Shown here: piece after piece, positions 34,048-46,779 of the stretch
Layout of the letters: each line of letters begins with the position of its first letter
Position numbering within the stretch: the stretch's first letter is position 1
DNA from: Amia ocellicauda
Lineage: Eukaryota > Chordata > Actinopteri > Amiiformes > Amiidae
Direction: 5' to 3'
Assembly (NCBI RefSeq): GCF_036373705.1
Contig: NC_089851.1
Location: 57,460,497-57,524,496 of the forward strand
Length of the DNA stretch: 64,000 nucleotides
The notes under the pieces: model-generated
Databases searched by the model: none
The model's input: the letters and a program-made list of their open reading frames with translations, nothing else
Told to the model about the DNA's origin: nothing
Position numbers and translations under genes: made by a program

Positions 34048-35590
34048 AGACGGAGGTGTTGTGCTTGCTGCAGTCGTGCAGTTCCTTCACAGTTGCCAGA
34101 AATCATTTCCAGCACACGATTTTCTTTGTCGTTGAATGCAACATACGTGACCATTGGGGGAGCGATAGCAAGCAAGAGAGTTAGATATTGAGAGTCATAG
34201 ATTGATAGCTAGCTAAATAGCTAGCTAAATAGCTAGATAGATAGATAGATGGATGGATGGATGGACGGCAAGGCAAGCATCTGATTGACAGTGGTCCGTG
34301 ATCTGCTGTTATGCTACTATTCTACTGACCATTGGGGGAGCGATAGCAAGCAAGAGAGTTAGATATTGAGAGTCATAGATTGATAGCTATCTAGATAGCT
34401 AGATAGATAGATAGATACATAGATGGATGGATGGACGACAAGGCAAGCATCTGATTGACAGTGGTCCATGATCTGCTGATATGCTACTATTCTACTGACC
34501 ATTGGGGGAGCGATAGCAAGCAAGAGAGTTAGATATCGAGAGTCATAGATAGATAGATAGATAGATAGATGGATGGATGGATGGACGGCAAGGCAAGCAT
34601 CTGATTGACAGTGTTCCGTGATCTGCTGTTATGCTACTGACCATTGGGGGAGCGATAGCAAGCAAGAGAGTTAGATATCGAGAGACATAGATACATAGAA
34701 AGATAGATGGATGGATGGATGGACGGCAAGGCAAGCATCTGATTGACAGTGGTCTGTGATCTGCTGTTATGCAACTATGCTACTGACCATTGGGGGAGCG
34801 ATAGCAAGCAAGAGAGTTAGATATCGAGAGTCATAGATAGATGGATGGATGGATGGACGGCAAGGCAAGCATCTGATTGACAGTGGTCCGTGATCTGCTG
34901 TCATGCTACTATGCTACTGACCATTGGGGGAGCGATAGCAAGCAAGAGAGTTAGATATCAAGAGTCATAGATAGATAGATAGATAGATGGATGGACGGCA
35001 AGGCAAGCATCTGATTGACAGTGGTCCGTGATCTGCTGTTATGCTACAATGCTACTGACCATTGGGGGAGCGATAGCAAGCAAGAGAGTTAGATATCGAG
35101 AGTCATAGATAGATAGATAGATAAATGGATGGATGGACGGCAAGGCAAGCATCTGATTGACAGTGGTCCGTGATCTGCTGTTATGCTACTATGCTACTGA
35201 CCATTGGGGGAGCGATAGCAAGCAAGAGAGTTAGATATCGAGAGTCATAGATAGATAGATAGATAGATGGATGGATGGACGGCAAGGCAAGCATCTGATT
35301 GACAGTGGTCCGTGATCTGCTGTTATGCTACTATGCTACTTACCTAACGTCCAATTCCCATTGCCGCCCCTGGACAGTCGCAACAGGGAGCTTGTTGCTC
35401 CCGTCAACCTTACGTTTTCACCTCTGTGTGCTTCCTTTGTTGCAGCCTGCATCCAGATTTTGTTTTGTTTTGTTTTGTTTTGTTTTGTTTTGTTTTGTTT
35501 TGTTTTGTTTTGTTTTGTTTTGTTTTGTTTTGTTTTGTTTTGTTTTGTTTCTTATGCCTGAGTGTAGGCACTGGGGAATGGGAGAGTCCT

Positions 35591-35664
35591 GGCACCGTGG
35601 CTTAGTTGGTCAAAGCGCCTGTCTCGTAAACAGGAAACCCTGGGTTCGACTCCTAGCAGTGCCT
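35591..35664 (+). tRNA. tRNA-Thr(CGU), unit 23
   Basis: Body as unit 1. Confidence 0.9.
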
Positions 35665-35828
35665 TGGTTTATGTTGGCCTAGGCAATGGAAAGGAAGTTT
35701 CTAAACGCTCAATACATTTTTCCAAGATGGCCGTCCGCAGCAAGCAGCTTAAGGTTACTGTAGCCGCAGTCTGGCAAGGTGACCGCCAGAAGTAGAAACA
35801 ATAACAAGGGGCGGGTGGAAAAGTGGGC

Positions 35829-35902
35829 CGTCCCTGGGTGGATTCAAACCACCATCCTCTCGGTTAACAGCCGAACACGCTGACCGATTGCGCCACAGAC
35901 AC
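35829..35902 (-). tRNA. tRNA-Asn(GUU), unit 23
   Basis: Position 43 is G, giving a U27-G43 wobble at the base of the anticodon stem. Confidence 0.88.
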
Positions 35903-36557
35903 AGACAGAGGTGTTGTGCTTGCTGCAGTCGTGCAGTTCCTTCACAGTTGCCAGAAATCATTTCCAGCACACGATTTTCTTTGTCGTTGAATGCAACATA
36001 CGTGACCATTGGGGGAGCGATAGCAAGCAAGAGAGTTAGATATTGAGAGTCATAGATTGATAGCTAGCTAAATAGCTAGATAGATAGCTAGATAGAAAGA
36101 TGGATGGATGGACGGCAAGGCAAGCATCTGATTGACAGTGGTCCGTGATCTGCTGTTATGCTACTATGCTACTGACCATTGGGGGAGCGATAGCAAGCAA
36201 GAGAGTTAGATATCGAGAGTCATAGATAGATAGATGGATAAATGGACGGCAAGGCAAGCATCTGATTGACAGTGGTCCGTGATCTGCTGTTATGCTACTA
36301 TGCTACTTACCTAACGTCCAATTCCCATTGCCGCCCCTGGACAGTCGCAACAGGGAGCTTGTTGCTCCCGTCAACCTTACGTTTTCACCTCTGTGTGCTT
36401 CCTTTGTTGCAGCCTGCATCCAGATTTTGTTTTGTTTTGTTTTGTTTTGTTTTGTTTTGTTTTGTTTTGTTTTGTTTTGTTTTGTTTTGTTTTGTTTTGT
36501 TTTGTTTTGTTTTGTTTCTTATGCCTGAGTGTAGGCACTGGGGAATGGGAGAGTCCT

Positions 36558-36631
36558 GGCACCGTGGCTTAGTTGGTCAAAGCGCCTGTCTCGTAAACAG
36601 GAAACCCTGGGTTCGACCCCTAGCAGTGCCT
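36558..36631 (+). tRNA. tRNA-Thr(CGU), unit 24
   Basis: Position 60 is C. Confidence 0.9.
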
Positions 36632-36795
36632 TGGTTTATGTTGGCCTAGGCAATGGAAAGGAAGTTTCTAAACGCTCAATACATTTTTCCAAGATGGCCG
36701 TCTGCAGCAATCAGCTTAAGGTTACTGTAGCCGCAGTCTGGCAAGGTGACCGCCAGAAGTAGAAACAATAACAAGGGGCGGGGGGAAAAGTGGGC

Positions 36796-36869
36796 CGTCC
36801 CTGGGTGGATTCAAACCACCATCCTTTCGAATAACAGCCGAACACGCTGACCGATTGCGCCACAGACAC
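36796..36869 (-). tRNA. tRNA-Asn(GUU), unit 24
   Basis: As unit 22. Confidence 0.87.
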
Positions 36870-38427
36870 AGACGGAGGTGTTGTGCTTGCTGCAGTCGTG
36901 CAGTTCCTTCACAGTTGCCAGAAATCATTTCCAGCACACGATTTTCTTTGTCGTTGAATGCAACATACGTGACCATTGGGGGAGCGATAGCAAGCAAGAG
37001 AGTTAGATATTGAGAGTCATAGATTGATAGCTAGCTAAATAGCTAGCTAAATAGCTAGATAGATAGATAGATGGATGGATGGATGGACGGCAAGGCAAGC
37101 ATCTGATTGACAGTGGTCCGTGATCTGCTGTTATGCTACTATTCTACTGACCATTGGGGGAGCGATAGCAAGCAAGAGAGTTAGATATTGAGAGTCATAG
37201 ATTGATAGCTATCTAGATAGCTAGATAGATAGATAGATACATAGATGGATGGATGGACGACAAGGCAAGCATCTGATTGACAGTGGTCCATGATCTGCTG
37301 ATATGCTACTATTCTACTGACCATTGGGGGAGCGATAGCAAGCAAGAGAGTTAGATATCGAGAGTCATAGATAGATAGATAGATAGATAGATGGATGGAT
37401 GGATGGACGGCAAGGCAAGCATCTGATTGACAGTGTTCCGTGATCTGCTGTTATGCTACTGACCATTGGGGGAGCGATAGCAAGCAAGAGAGTTAGATAT
37501 CGAGAGACATAGATACATAGAAAGATAGATGGATGGATGGATGGACGGCAAGGCAAGCATCTGATTGACAGTGGTCTGTGATCTGCTGTTATGCAACTAT
37601 GCTACTGACCATTGGGGGAGCGATAGCAAGCAAGAGAGTTAGATATCGAGAGTCATAGATAGATGGATGGATGGATGGACGGCAAGGCAAGCATCTGATT
37701 GACAGTGGTCCGTGATCTGCTGTCATGCTACTATGCTACTGACCATTGGGGGAGCGATAGCAAGCAAGAGAGTTAGATATCAAGAGTCATAGATAGATAG
37801 ATAGATAGATGGATGGACGGCAAGGCAAGCATCTGATTGACAGTGGTCCGTGATCTGCTGTTATGCTACAATGCTACTGACCATTGGGGGAGCGATAGCA
37901 AGCAAGAGAGTTAGATATCGAGAGTCATAGATAGATAGATAGATAAATGGATGGATGGACGGCAAGGCAAGCATCTGATTGACAGTGGTCCGTGATCTGC
38001 TGTTATGCTACTATGCTACTGACCATTGGGGGAGCGATAGCAAGCAAGAGAGTTAGATATCGAGAGTCATAGATAGATAGATAGATAGATGGATGGATGG
38101 ACGGCAAGGCAAGCATCTGATTGACAGTGGTCCGTGATCTGCTGTTATGCTACTATGCTACTTACCTAACGTCCAATTCCCATTGCCGCCCCTGGACAGT
38201 CGCAACAGGGAGCTTGTTGCTCCCGTCAACCTTACGTTTTCACCTCTGTGTGCTTCCTTTGTTGCAGCCTGCATCCAGATTTTGTTTTGTTTTGTTTTGT
38301 TTTGTTTTGTTTTGTTTTGTTTTGTTTTGTTTTGTTTTGTTTTGTTTTGTTTTGTTTTGTTTTGTTTTGTTTTGTTTTGTTTTGTTTCTTACGCCTGAGT
38401 GTAGGCACTGGGGAATGGGAGAGTCCT

Positions 38428-38501
38428 GGCACCGTGGCTTAGTTGGTCAAAGCGCCTGTCTCGTAAACAGGAAACCCTGGGTTCGACTCCTAGCAGTGCC
38501 T
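38428..38501 (+). tRNA. tRNA-Thr(CGU), unit 25
   Basis: Body as unit 1. Confidence 0.9.
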
Positions 38502-38665
38502 TGGTTTATGTTGGCCTAGGCAATGGAAAGGAAGTTTCTAAACGCTCAATACATTTTTCCAAGATGGCCGTTCGCAGCAAGCAGCTTAAGGTTACTGTAG
38601 CCGCAGTCTGGCAAGGTGACCGCCAGAAGTAGAAACAATAACAAGGGGCGGGTGGAAAAGTGGGC

Positions 38666-38739
38666 CGTCCCTGGGTGGATTCAAACCACCATCCTTTCGG
38701 TTAACAGCCGAACACGCTGACCGATTGCGCCACAGACAC
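38666..38739 (-). tRNA. tRNA-Asn(GUU), unit 25
   Basis: Body as unit 1. Confidence 0.9.
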
Positions 38740-39265
38740 AGACAGAGGTGTTGTGCTTGCTGCAGTCGTGCAGTTCCTTCACAGTTGCCAGAAATCATTT
38801 CTTGCACACGATTTTCTTTGTCGTTGAATGCAACATACGTGACCATTGGGGGAGCGATAGCAAGCAAGAGAGTTAGATATTGAGAGTCATAGATTGATAG
38901 CTAGCTAAATAGCTAGATAGATAGCTAGATAGAAAGATGGATGGATGGACGGCAAGGCAAGCATCTGATTGACAGTGGTCCGTGATCTGCTGTTATGCTA
39001 CTATGCTACTTACCTAACGTCCAATTCCCATTGCCGCCCCTGGACAGTCGCAACAGGGAGCTTGTTGCTCCCGTCAACCTTACATTTTCACCTCTGTGTG
39101 CTTCCTTTGTTGCAGCCTGCATCCAGATTTTGTTTTGTTTTGTTTTGTTTTGTTTTGTTTTGTTTTGTTTTGTTTTGTTTTGTTTTGTTTTGTTTTGTTT
39201 TGTTTTGTTTTGTTTTGTTTTGTTTCTTACGCCTGAGTGTAGGCACTGGGGAATGGGAGAGTCCT

Positions 39266-39339
39266 GGCACCGTGGCTTAGTTGGTCAAAGCGCCTGTCTC
39301 GTAAACAGGAAACCCTGGGTTCGACTCCTAGCAGTGCCT
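39266..39339 (+). tRNA. tRNA-Thr(CGU), unit 26
   Basis: Body as unit 1. Sits at a mosaic junction: upstream matches unit 29, downstream matches units 15 and 30. Confidence 0.9.
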
Positions 39340-39503
39340 TGGTTTATGTTGGCCTAGGCAATGGAAAGGAAGTTTCTAAATGCTCAATACATTTTTCCAA
39401 GATGGCCGTCCGCAGCAAGCAGCTTAAGGTTACTGTAGCCGCAGTCTGGCAAGGTGACCGCCAGAAGTAGAAACAATAACAAGGGGCGGGGGGAAAAGTG
39501 GGC

Positions 39504-39577
39504 CGTACCTGGGTGGATTCAAACCACCATTCTTTCGGTTAACAGCCGAACACGCTGACCGATTGCGCCACAGACAC
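39504..39577 (-). tRNA. tRNA-Asn(GUU) with G3:U70, unit 26
   Basis: Same acceptor change as unit 15: U at position 70 opposite G3, and A at 46. Confidence 0.9.
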
Positions 39578-40262
39578 AGACGGAGGTGTTGTGCTTGCTG
39601 CAGTCGTGCAGTTCCTTCACAGTTGCCAGAAATCATTGCCAGCACACGATTTTCTTTGTCGTTGAATGCAACATACGTGACCATTGGGGGAGCGATAGCA
39701 AGCAAGAGAGTTAGATATTGAGAGTCATAGATTGATAGCTAGCTAAATAGCTAGATAGATAGCTAGATAGATAGATAGATAGATGGATGGATGGACGGCA
39801 AGGCAAGCATCTGATTGACAGTGGTCCGTGATCTGCTGTTATGCTACTATGCTACTGACCATTGGGGGAGCGATAGCAAGCAAGAGAGTTAGATATGGAG
39901 AGTCATAGATAGATAGATAGATGGATGGATGGATGGATGGACGGCAAGGCAAGCATCTGATTGACAGTGGTCTGTGATCTGCTGTTATGCTACTATGCTA
40001 CTTACCTAACGTCCAATTCCCATTGCCGCCCCTGGACAGTCGCAACAGGGAGCTTGTTGCTCCCGTCAACCTTACGTTTTCACCTCTGTGTGCTTCCTTT
40101 GTTGCAGCCTGCATCCAGATTTTGTTTTGTTTTGTTTTGTTTTGTTTTGTTTTGTTTTGTTTTGTTTTGTTTTGTTTTGTTTTGTTTTGTTTTGTTTTGT
40201 TTTGTTTTGTTTTGTTTTGTTTCTTACGCCTGAGTGTAGGCACTGGGGAATGGGAGAGTCCT

Positions 40263-40336
40263 GGCACCGTGGCTTAGTTGGTCAAAGCGCCTGTCTCGTA
40301 AACAGGAAACCCTGGGTTCGACCCCTAGCAGTGCCT
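40263..40336 (+). tRNA. tRNA-Thr(CGU), unit 27
   Basis: Position 60 is C. Confidence 0.9.
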
Positions 40337-40500
40337 TGGTTTATGTTGGCCTAGGCAATGGAAAGGAAGTTTCTAAACGCTCAATACATTTTTCCAAGAT
40401 GGCCGTCTGCAGCAATCAGCTTAAGGTTACTGTAGCCGCAGTCTGGCAAGGTGACCGCCAGAAGTAGAAACAATAACAAGGGGCGGGGGGAAAAGTGGGC

Positions 40501-40574
40501 CGTCCCTGGGTGGATTCAAACCACCATCCTTTCGAATAACAGCCGAACACGCTGACCGATTGCGCCACAGACAC
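40501..40574 (-). tRNA. tRNA-Asn(GUU), unit 27
   Basis: As unit 22. Confidence 0.87.
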
Positions 40575-42143
40575 AGACGGAGGTGTTGTGCTTGCTGCAG
40601 TCGTGCAGTTCCTTCACAGTTGCCAGAAATCATTTCCAGCACACGATTTTCTTTGTCGTTGAATGCAACATACGTGACCATTGGGGGAGCGATAGCAAGC
40701 AAGAGAGTTAGATATTGAGAGTCATAGATTGATAGCTAGCTAAATAGCTAGCTAAATAGCTAGATAGATAGATAGATGGATGGATGGATGGACGGCAAGG
40801 CAAGCATCTGATTGACAGTGGTCCGTGATCTGCTGTTATGCTACTATTCTACTGACCATTGGGGGAGCGATAGCAAGCAAGAGAGTTAGATATTGAGAGT
40901 CATAGATTGATAGCTATCTAGATAGCTAGATAGATAGATAGATACATAGATGGATGGATGGACGACAAGGCAAGCATCTGATTGACAGTGGTCCATGATC
41001 TGCTGATATGCTACTATTCTACTGACCATTGGGGGAGCGATAGCAAGCAAGAGAGTTAGATATCGAGAGTCATAGATAGATAGATAGATAGATAGATGGA
41101 TGGATGGATGGACGGCAAGGCAAGCATCTGATTGACAGTGTTCCGTGATCTGCTGTTATGCTACTGACCATTGGGGGAGCGATAGCAAGCAAGAGAGTTA
41201 GATATCGAGAGACATAGATACATAGAAAGATAGATGGATGGATGGATGGACGGCAAGGCAAGCATCTGATTGACAGTGGTCTGTGATCTGCTGTTATGCA
41301 ACTATGCTACTGACCATTGGGGGAGCGATAGCAAGCAAGAGAGTTAGATATCGAGAGTCATAGATAGATGGATGGATGGATGGACGGCAAGGCAAGCATC
41401 TGATTGACAGTGGTCCGTGATCTGCTGTCATGCTACTATGCTACTGACCATTGGGGGAGCGATAGCAAGCAAGAGAGTTAGATATCAAGAGTCATAGATA
41501 GATAGATAGATAGATGGATGGACGGCAAGGCAAGCATCTGATTGACAGTGGTCCGTGATCTGCTGTTATGCTACAATGCTACTGACCATTGGGGGAGCGA
41601 TAGCAAGCAAGAGAGTTAGATATCGAGAGTCATAGATAGATAGATAGATAAATGGATGGATGGCAAGGCAAGCATCTGATTGACAGTGGTCCGTGATCTG
41701 CTGTTATGCTACTATGCTACTGACCATTGGGGGAGCGATAGCAAGCAAGAGAGTTAGATATCGAGAGTCATAGATAGATAGATAGATAGATGGATGGATG
41801 GACGGCAAGGCAAGCATCTGATTGACAGTGGTCCGTGATCTGCTGTTATGCTACTATGCTACTTACCTAACGTCCAATTCCCATTGCCGCCCCTGGACAG
41901 TCGCAACAGGGAGCTTGTTGCTCCCGTCAACCTTACGTTTTCACCTCTGTGTGCTTCCTTTGTTGCAGCCTGCATCCAGATTTTGTTTTGTTTTGTTTTG
42001 TTTTGTTTTGTTTTGTTTTGTTTTGTTTTGTTTTGTTTTGTTTTGTTTTGTTTTGTTTTGTTTTGTTTTGTTTTGTTTTGTTTTGTTTTGTTTTGTTTTG
42101 TTTCTTACGCCTGAGTGTAGGCACTGGGGAATGGGAGAGTCCT

Positions 42144-42217
42144 GGCACCGTGGCTTAGTTGGTCAAAGCGCCTGTCTCGTAAACAGGAAACCCTGGGTTC
42201 GACTCCTAGCAGTGCCT
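42144..42217 (+). tRNA. tRNA-Thr(CGU), unit 28
   Basis: Body as unit 1. Confidence 0.9.
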
Positions 42218-42381
42218 TGGTTTATGTTGGCCTAGGCAATGGAAAGGAAGTTTCTAAACGCTCAATACATTTTTCCAAGATGGCCGTTCGCAGCAAGCAG
42301 CTTAAGGTTACTGTAGCCGCAGTCTGGCAAGGTGACCGCCAGAAGTAGAAACAATAACAAGGGGCGGGTGGAAAAGTGGGC

Positions 42382-42455
42382 CGTCCCTGGGTGGATTCAA
42401 ACCACCATCCTTTCGGTTAACAGCCGAACACGCTGACCGATTGCGCCACAGACAC
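42382..42455 (-). tRNA. tRNA-Asn(GUU), unit 28
   Basis: Body as unit 1. Confidence 0.9.
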
Positions 42456-42976
42456 AGACAGAGGTGTTGTGCTTGCTGCAGTCGTGCAGTTCCTTCACAG
42501 TTGCCAGAAATCATTTCTTGCACACGATTTTCTTTGTCGTTGAATGCAACATACGTGACCATTGGGGGAGCGATAGCAAGCAAGAGAGTTAGATATTGAG
42601 AGTCATAGATTGATAGCTAGCTAAATAGCTAGATAGATAGCTAGATAGAAAGATGGATGGATGGACGGCAAGGCAAGCATCTGATTGACAGTGGTCCGTG
42701 ATCTGCTGTTATGCTACTATGCTACTTACCTAACGTCCAATTCCCATTGCCGCCCCTGGACAGTCGCAACAGGGAGCTTGTTGCTCCCGTCAACCTTACA
42801 TTTTCACCTCTGTGTGCTTCCTTTGTTGCAGCCTGCATCCAGATTTTGTTTTGTTTTGTTTTGTTTTGTTTTGTTTTGTTTTGTTTTGTTTTGTTTTGTT
42901 TTGTTTTGTTTTGTTTTGTTTTGTTTTGTTTTGTTTCTTACGCCTGAGTGTAGGCACTGGGGAATGGGAGAGTCCT

Positions 42977-43050
42977 GGCACCGTGGCTTAGTTGGTCAAA
43001 GCGCCTGTCTCGTAAACAGGAAACCCTGGGTTCGACTCCTAGCAGTGCCT
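42977..43050 (+). tRNA. tRNA-Thr(CGU), unit 29
   Basis: Body as unit 1. Confidence 0.9.
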
Positions 43051-43214
43051 TGGTTTATGTTGGCCTAGGCAATGGAAAGGAAGTTTCTAAACGCTCAATA
43101 CATTTTTCCAAGATGGCCGTTCGCAGCAAGCAGCTTAAGGTTACTGTAGCCGCAGTCTGGCAAGGTGACCGCCAGAAGTAGAAACAATAACAAGGGGCGG
43201 GTGGAAAAGTGGGC

Positions 43215-43288
43215 CGTCCCTGGGTGGATTCAAACCACCATCCTTTCGGTTAACAGCCGAACACGCTGACCGATTGCGACACAGACAC
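43215..43288 (-). tRNA. tRNA-Asn(GUU), unit 29
   Basis: Position 10 is U, as in units 9 and 13. Confidence 0.85.
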
Positions 43289-44091
43289 AGACGGAGGTGT
43301 TGTGCTTGCTGCAGTCGTGCAGTTCCTTCACAGTTGCCAGAAATCATTGCCAGCACACGATTTTCTTTGTCGTTGAATGCAACATACGTGACCATTGGGG
43401 GAGCGATAGCAAGCAAGAGAGTTAGATATTGAGAGTCATAGATTGATAGCTAGCTAAATAGCTAGATAGATAGCTAGATAGATAGATAGATAGATAGATG
43501 GATGGACGGCAAGGCAAGCATCTGATTGACAGTGGTCCGTGATCTGCTGTTATGCTACTATGCTACTGACCATTGGGGGAGCGATAGCAAGCAAGAGAGT
43601 TAGATATCGAGAGTCATAGATGGATGGATGGATGGACGGCAAGGCAAGCATCTGATTGACAGTGGTCCGTGATCTGCTGTTATGCTACTATGCTACTGAC
43701 CATTGGGGGAGCGATAGCAAGCAAGAGAGTTAGATATCGAGAGTCATAGATAGATAGATGGATAAATGGACGGCAAGGCAAGCATCTGATTGACAGTGGT
43801 CCGTGATCTGCTGTTATGCTACTATGCTACTTACCTAACGTCCAATTCCCATTGCCGCCCCTGGACAGTCGCAACAGGGAGCTTGTTGCTCCCGTCAACC
43901 TTACGTTTTCACCTCTGTGTGCTTCCTTTGTTGCAGCCTGCATCCAGATTTTGTTTTGTTTTGTTTTGTTTTGTTTTGTTTTGTTTTGTTTTGTTTTGTT
44001 TTGTTTTGTTTTGTTTTGTTTTGTTTTGTTTTGTTTTGTTTTGTTTTGTTTCTTACGCCTGAGTGTAGGCACTGGGGAATGGGAGAGTCCT

Positions 44092-44165
44092 GGCACCGTG
44101 GCTTAGTTGGTCAAAGCGCCTGTCTCGTAAACAGGAAACCCTGGGTTCAACTCCTAGCAGTGCCT
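44092..44165 (+). tRNA. tRNA-Thr(CGU), unit 30
   Basis: Position 57 is A, as in unit 15. Confidence 0.88.
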
Positions 44166-44329
44166 TGGTTTATGTTGGCCTAGGCAATGGAAAGGAAGTT
44201 TCTAAATGCTCAATACATTTTTCCAAGATGGCCGTCCGCAGCAAGCAGCTTAAGGTTACTGTAGCCGCAGTCTGGCAAGGTGACCGCCAGAAGTAGAAAC
44301 AATAACAAGGGGCGGGGGGAAAAGTGGGC

Positions 44330-44403
44330 CGTACCTGGGTGGATTCAAACCACCATTCTTTCGGTTAACAGCCGAACACGCTGACCGATTGCGCCACAGA
44401 CAC
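44330..44403 (-). tRNA. tRNA-Asn(GUU) with G3:U70, unit 30
   Basis: Third copy with U70 opposite G3, and A at 46. Confidence 0.9.
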
Positions 44404-45083
44404 AGACGGAGGTGTTGTGCTTGCTGCAGTCGTGCAGTTCCTTCACAGTTGCCAGAAATCATTGCCAGCACACGATTTTCTTTGTCGTTGAATGCAACAT
44501 ACGTGACCATTGGGGGAGCGATAGCAAGCAAGAGAGTTAGATATTGAGAGTCATAGATTGATAGCTAGCTAAATAGCTAGATAGATAGCTAGATAGATAG
44601 ATAGATAGATGGATGGATGGACGGCAAGGCAAGCATCTGATTGACAGTGGTCCGTGATCTGCTGTTATGCTACTATGCTACTGACCATTGGGGGAGCGAT
44701 AGCAAGCAAGAGAGTTAGATATGGAGAGTCATAGATAGATAGATAGATGGATGGATGGATGGATGGACGGCAAGGCAAGCATCTGATTGACAGTGGTCTG
44801 TGATCTGCTGTTATGCTACTATGCTACTTACCTAACGTCCAATTCCCATTGCCGCCCCTGGACAGTCGCAACAGGGAGCTTGTTGCTCCCGTCAACCTTA
44901 CGTTTTCACCTCTGTGTGCTTCCTTTGTTGCAGCCTGCATCCAGATTTTGTTTTGTTTTGTTTTGTTTTGTTTTGTTTTGTTTTGTTTTGTTTTGTTTTG
45001 TTTTGTTTTGTTTTGTTTTGTTTTGTTTTGTTTTGTTTTGTTTCTTACGCCTGAGTGTAGGCACTGGGGAATGGGAGAGTCCT

Positions 45084-45157
45084 GGCACCGTGGCTTAGTT
45101 GGTCAAAGCGCCTGTCTCGTAAACAGGAAACCCTGGGTTCGACTCCTAGCAGTGCCT
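45084..45157 (+). tRNA. tRNA-Thr(CGU), unit 31
   Basis: Body as unit 1. Confidence 0.9.
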
Positions 45158-45321
45158 TGGTTTATGTTGGCCTAGGCAATGGAAAGGAAGTTTCTAAACG
45201 CTCAATACATTTTTCCAAGATGGCCGTCCGCAGCAAGCAGCTTAAGGTTACTGTAGCCGCAGTCTGGCAAGGTGACCGCCAGAAGTAGAAACAATAACAA
45301 GGGGCGGGGGGAAAAGTGGGC

Positions 45322-45395
45322 CGTCCCTGGGTGGATTCAAACCACCATCCTTTCGGTTAACAGCCGAACACGCTGACCGATTGCGCCACAGACAC
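45322..45395 (-). tRNA. tRNA-Asn(GUU), unit 31
   Basis: Body as unit 1, with the 6-bp upstream deletion of unit 14. Confidence 0.9.
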
Positions 45396-46467
45396 AGATG
45401 TTGTGCTTGCTGCAGTCGTGCAGTTCCTTCACAGTTGCCAGAAATCATTGCCAGCACACGATTTTCTTTGTCGTTGAATGCAACATACGTGACCATTGGG
45501 GGAGCGATAGCAAGCAAGAGAGTTAGATATTGAGAGTCATAGATAGATAGATAGATAGATGGATGGATGGATGGACGGCAAGGCAAGCATCTGATTGACA
45601 GTGGTCCGTGATCTGCTGTTATGCTACTATGCTACTGACCATTGGGGGAGCGATAGCAAGCAAGAGAGTTAGATATGGAGAGTCATAGATAGATAGATAG
45701 ATAGATGGATGGATGGATGGACGGCAAGGCAAGCATCTGATTGACAGTGGTCCGTGATCTGCTGTTATGCTACTATGCTACTGACCATTGGGGGAGCGAT
45801 AGCAAGCAAGAGAGTTAGATATCGAGAGTCATAGATGGATAGATAGATAGATGGATGGATAAATGGACGGCAAGGCAAGCATCTGATTGACAGTGGTCCG
45901 TGATCTGCTGTTATGCTACTATGCTACTGACCATTGGGGGAGCGATAGCAAGCAAGAGAGTTAGATATCGAGAGTCATAGATGGATGGATGGATGGACGG
46001 CAAGGCAAGCATCTGATTGACAGTGGTCCGTGATCTGCTGTTATGCTACTATGCTACTGACCATTGGGGGAGCGATAGCAAGCAAGAGAGTTAGATATCG
46101 AGAGTCATAGATAGATAGATGGATAAATGGACGGCAAGGCAAGCATCTGATTGACAGTGGTCCGTGATCTGCTGTTATGCTACTATGCTACTTACCTAAC
46201 GTCCAATTCCCATTGCCGCCCCTGGACAGTCGCAACAGGGAGCTTGTTGCTCCCGTCAACCTTACGTTTTCACCTCTGTGTGCTTCCTTTGTTGCAGCCT
46301 GCATCCAGATTTTGTTTTGTTTTGTTTTGTTTTGTTTTGTTTTGTTTTGTTTTGTTTTGTTTTGTTTTGTTTTGTTTTGTTTTGTTTTGTTTTGTTTTGT
46401 TTTGTTTTGTTTTGTTTTGTTTTGTTTCTTACGCCTGAGTGTAGGCACTGGGGAATGGGAGAGTCCT

Positions 46468-46541
46468 GGCACCGTGGCTTAGTTGGTCAAAGCGCCTGTC
46501 TCGTAAACAGGAAACCCTGGGTTCGACTCCTAGCAGTGCCT
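46468..46541 (+). tRNA. tRNA-Thr(CGU), unit 32
   Basis: Body as unit 1. Confidence 0.9.
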
Positions 46542-46705
46542 TGGTTTATGTTGGCCTAGGCAATGGAAAGGAAGTTTCTAAACGCTCAATACATTTTTCC
46601 AAGATGGCCGTCCGCAGCAAGCAGCTTAAGGTTACTGTAGCCGCAGTCTGGCAAGGTGACCGCCAGAAGTAGAAACAATAACAAGGGGCGGGGGGAAAAG
46701 TGGGC

Positions 46706-46779
46706 CGTCCCTGGGTGGATTCAAACCACCATCCTTTCGGTTAACAGCCGAACACGCTGACCGATTGCGCCACAGACAC
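46706..46779 (-). tRNA. tRNA-Asn(GUU), unit 32
   Basis: Body as unit 1. Seven minisatellite copies follow. Confidence 0.9.

Larger units (their letters stand above)
33434..36265. repeat. Higher-order repeat copy A (units 22-23)
   Basis: A two-unit block, long unit plus short unit. Its eight minisatellites carry a fixed ladder of private changes (GATAGCTATCTAG, GACGACAAGG, CAGTGTTCCG, GAGACATAGATACATAG, ATGCAACTATG, GCTGTCATGC, GCTACAATGC) that recur in the same order in copies B and C. Confidence 0.9.
36266..38968. repeat. Higher-order repeat copy B (units 24-25)
   Basis: Same ladder of eight typed minisatellites as copy A. The short unit has one minisatellite instead of two and the private word CATTTCTTGCACAC, shared with copy C. 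Confidence 0.9.
39961..42684. repeat. Higher-order repeat copy C (units 27-28)
   Basis: Same ladder of eight typed minisatellites as copies A and B. The next-to-last has lost 4 bp (GGATGGCAAGG). Confidence 0.9.

Noticed and set aside
34543-34734. Short minus frames rich in PSIHPSIYLSIY
   Set aside because: Translation of GATA/GATG simple repeats.
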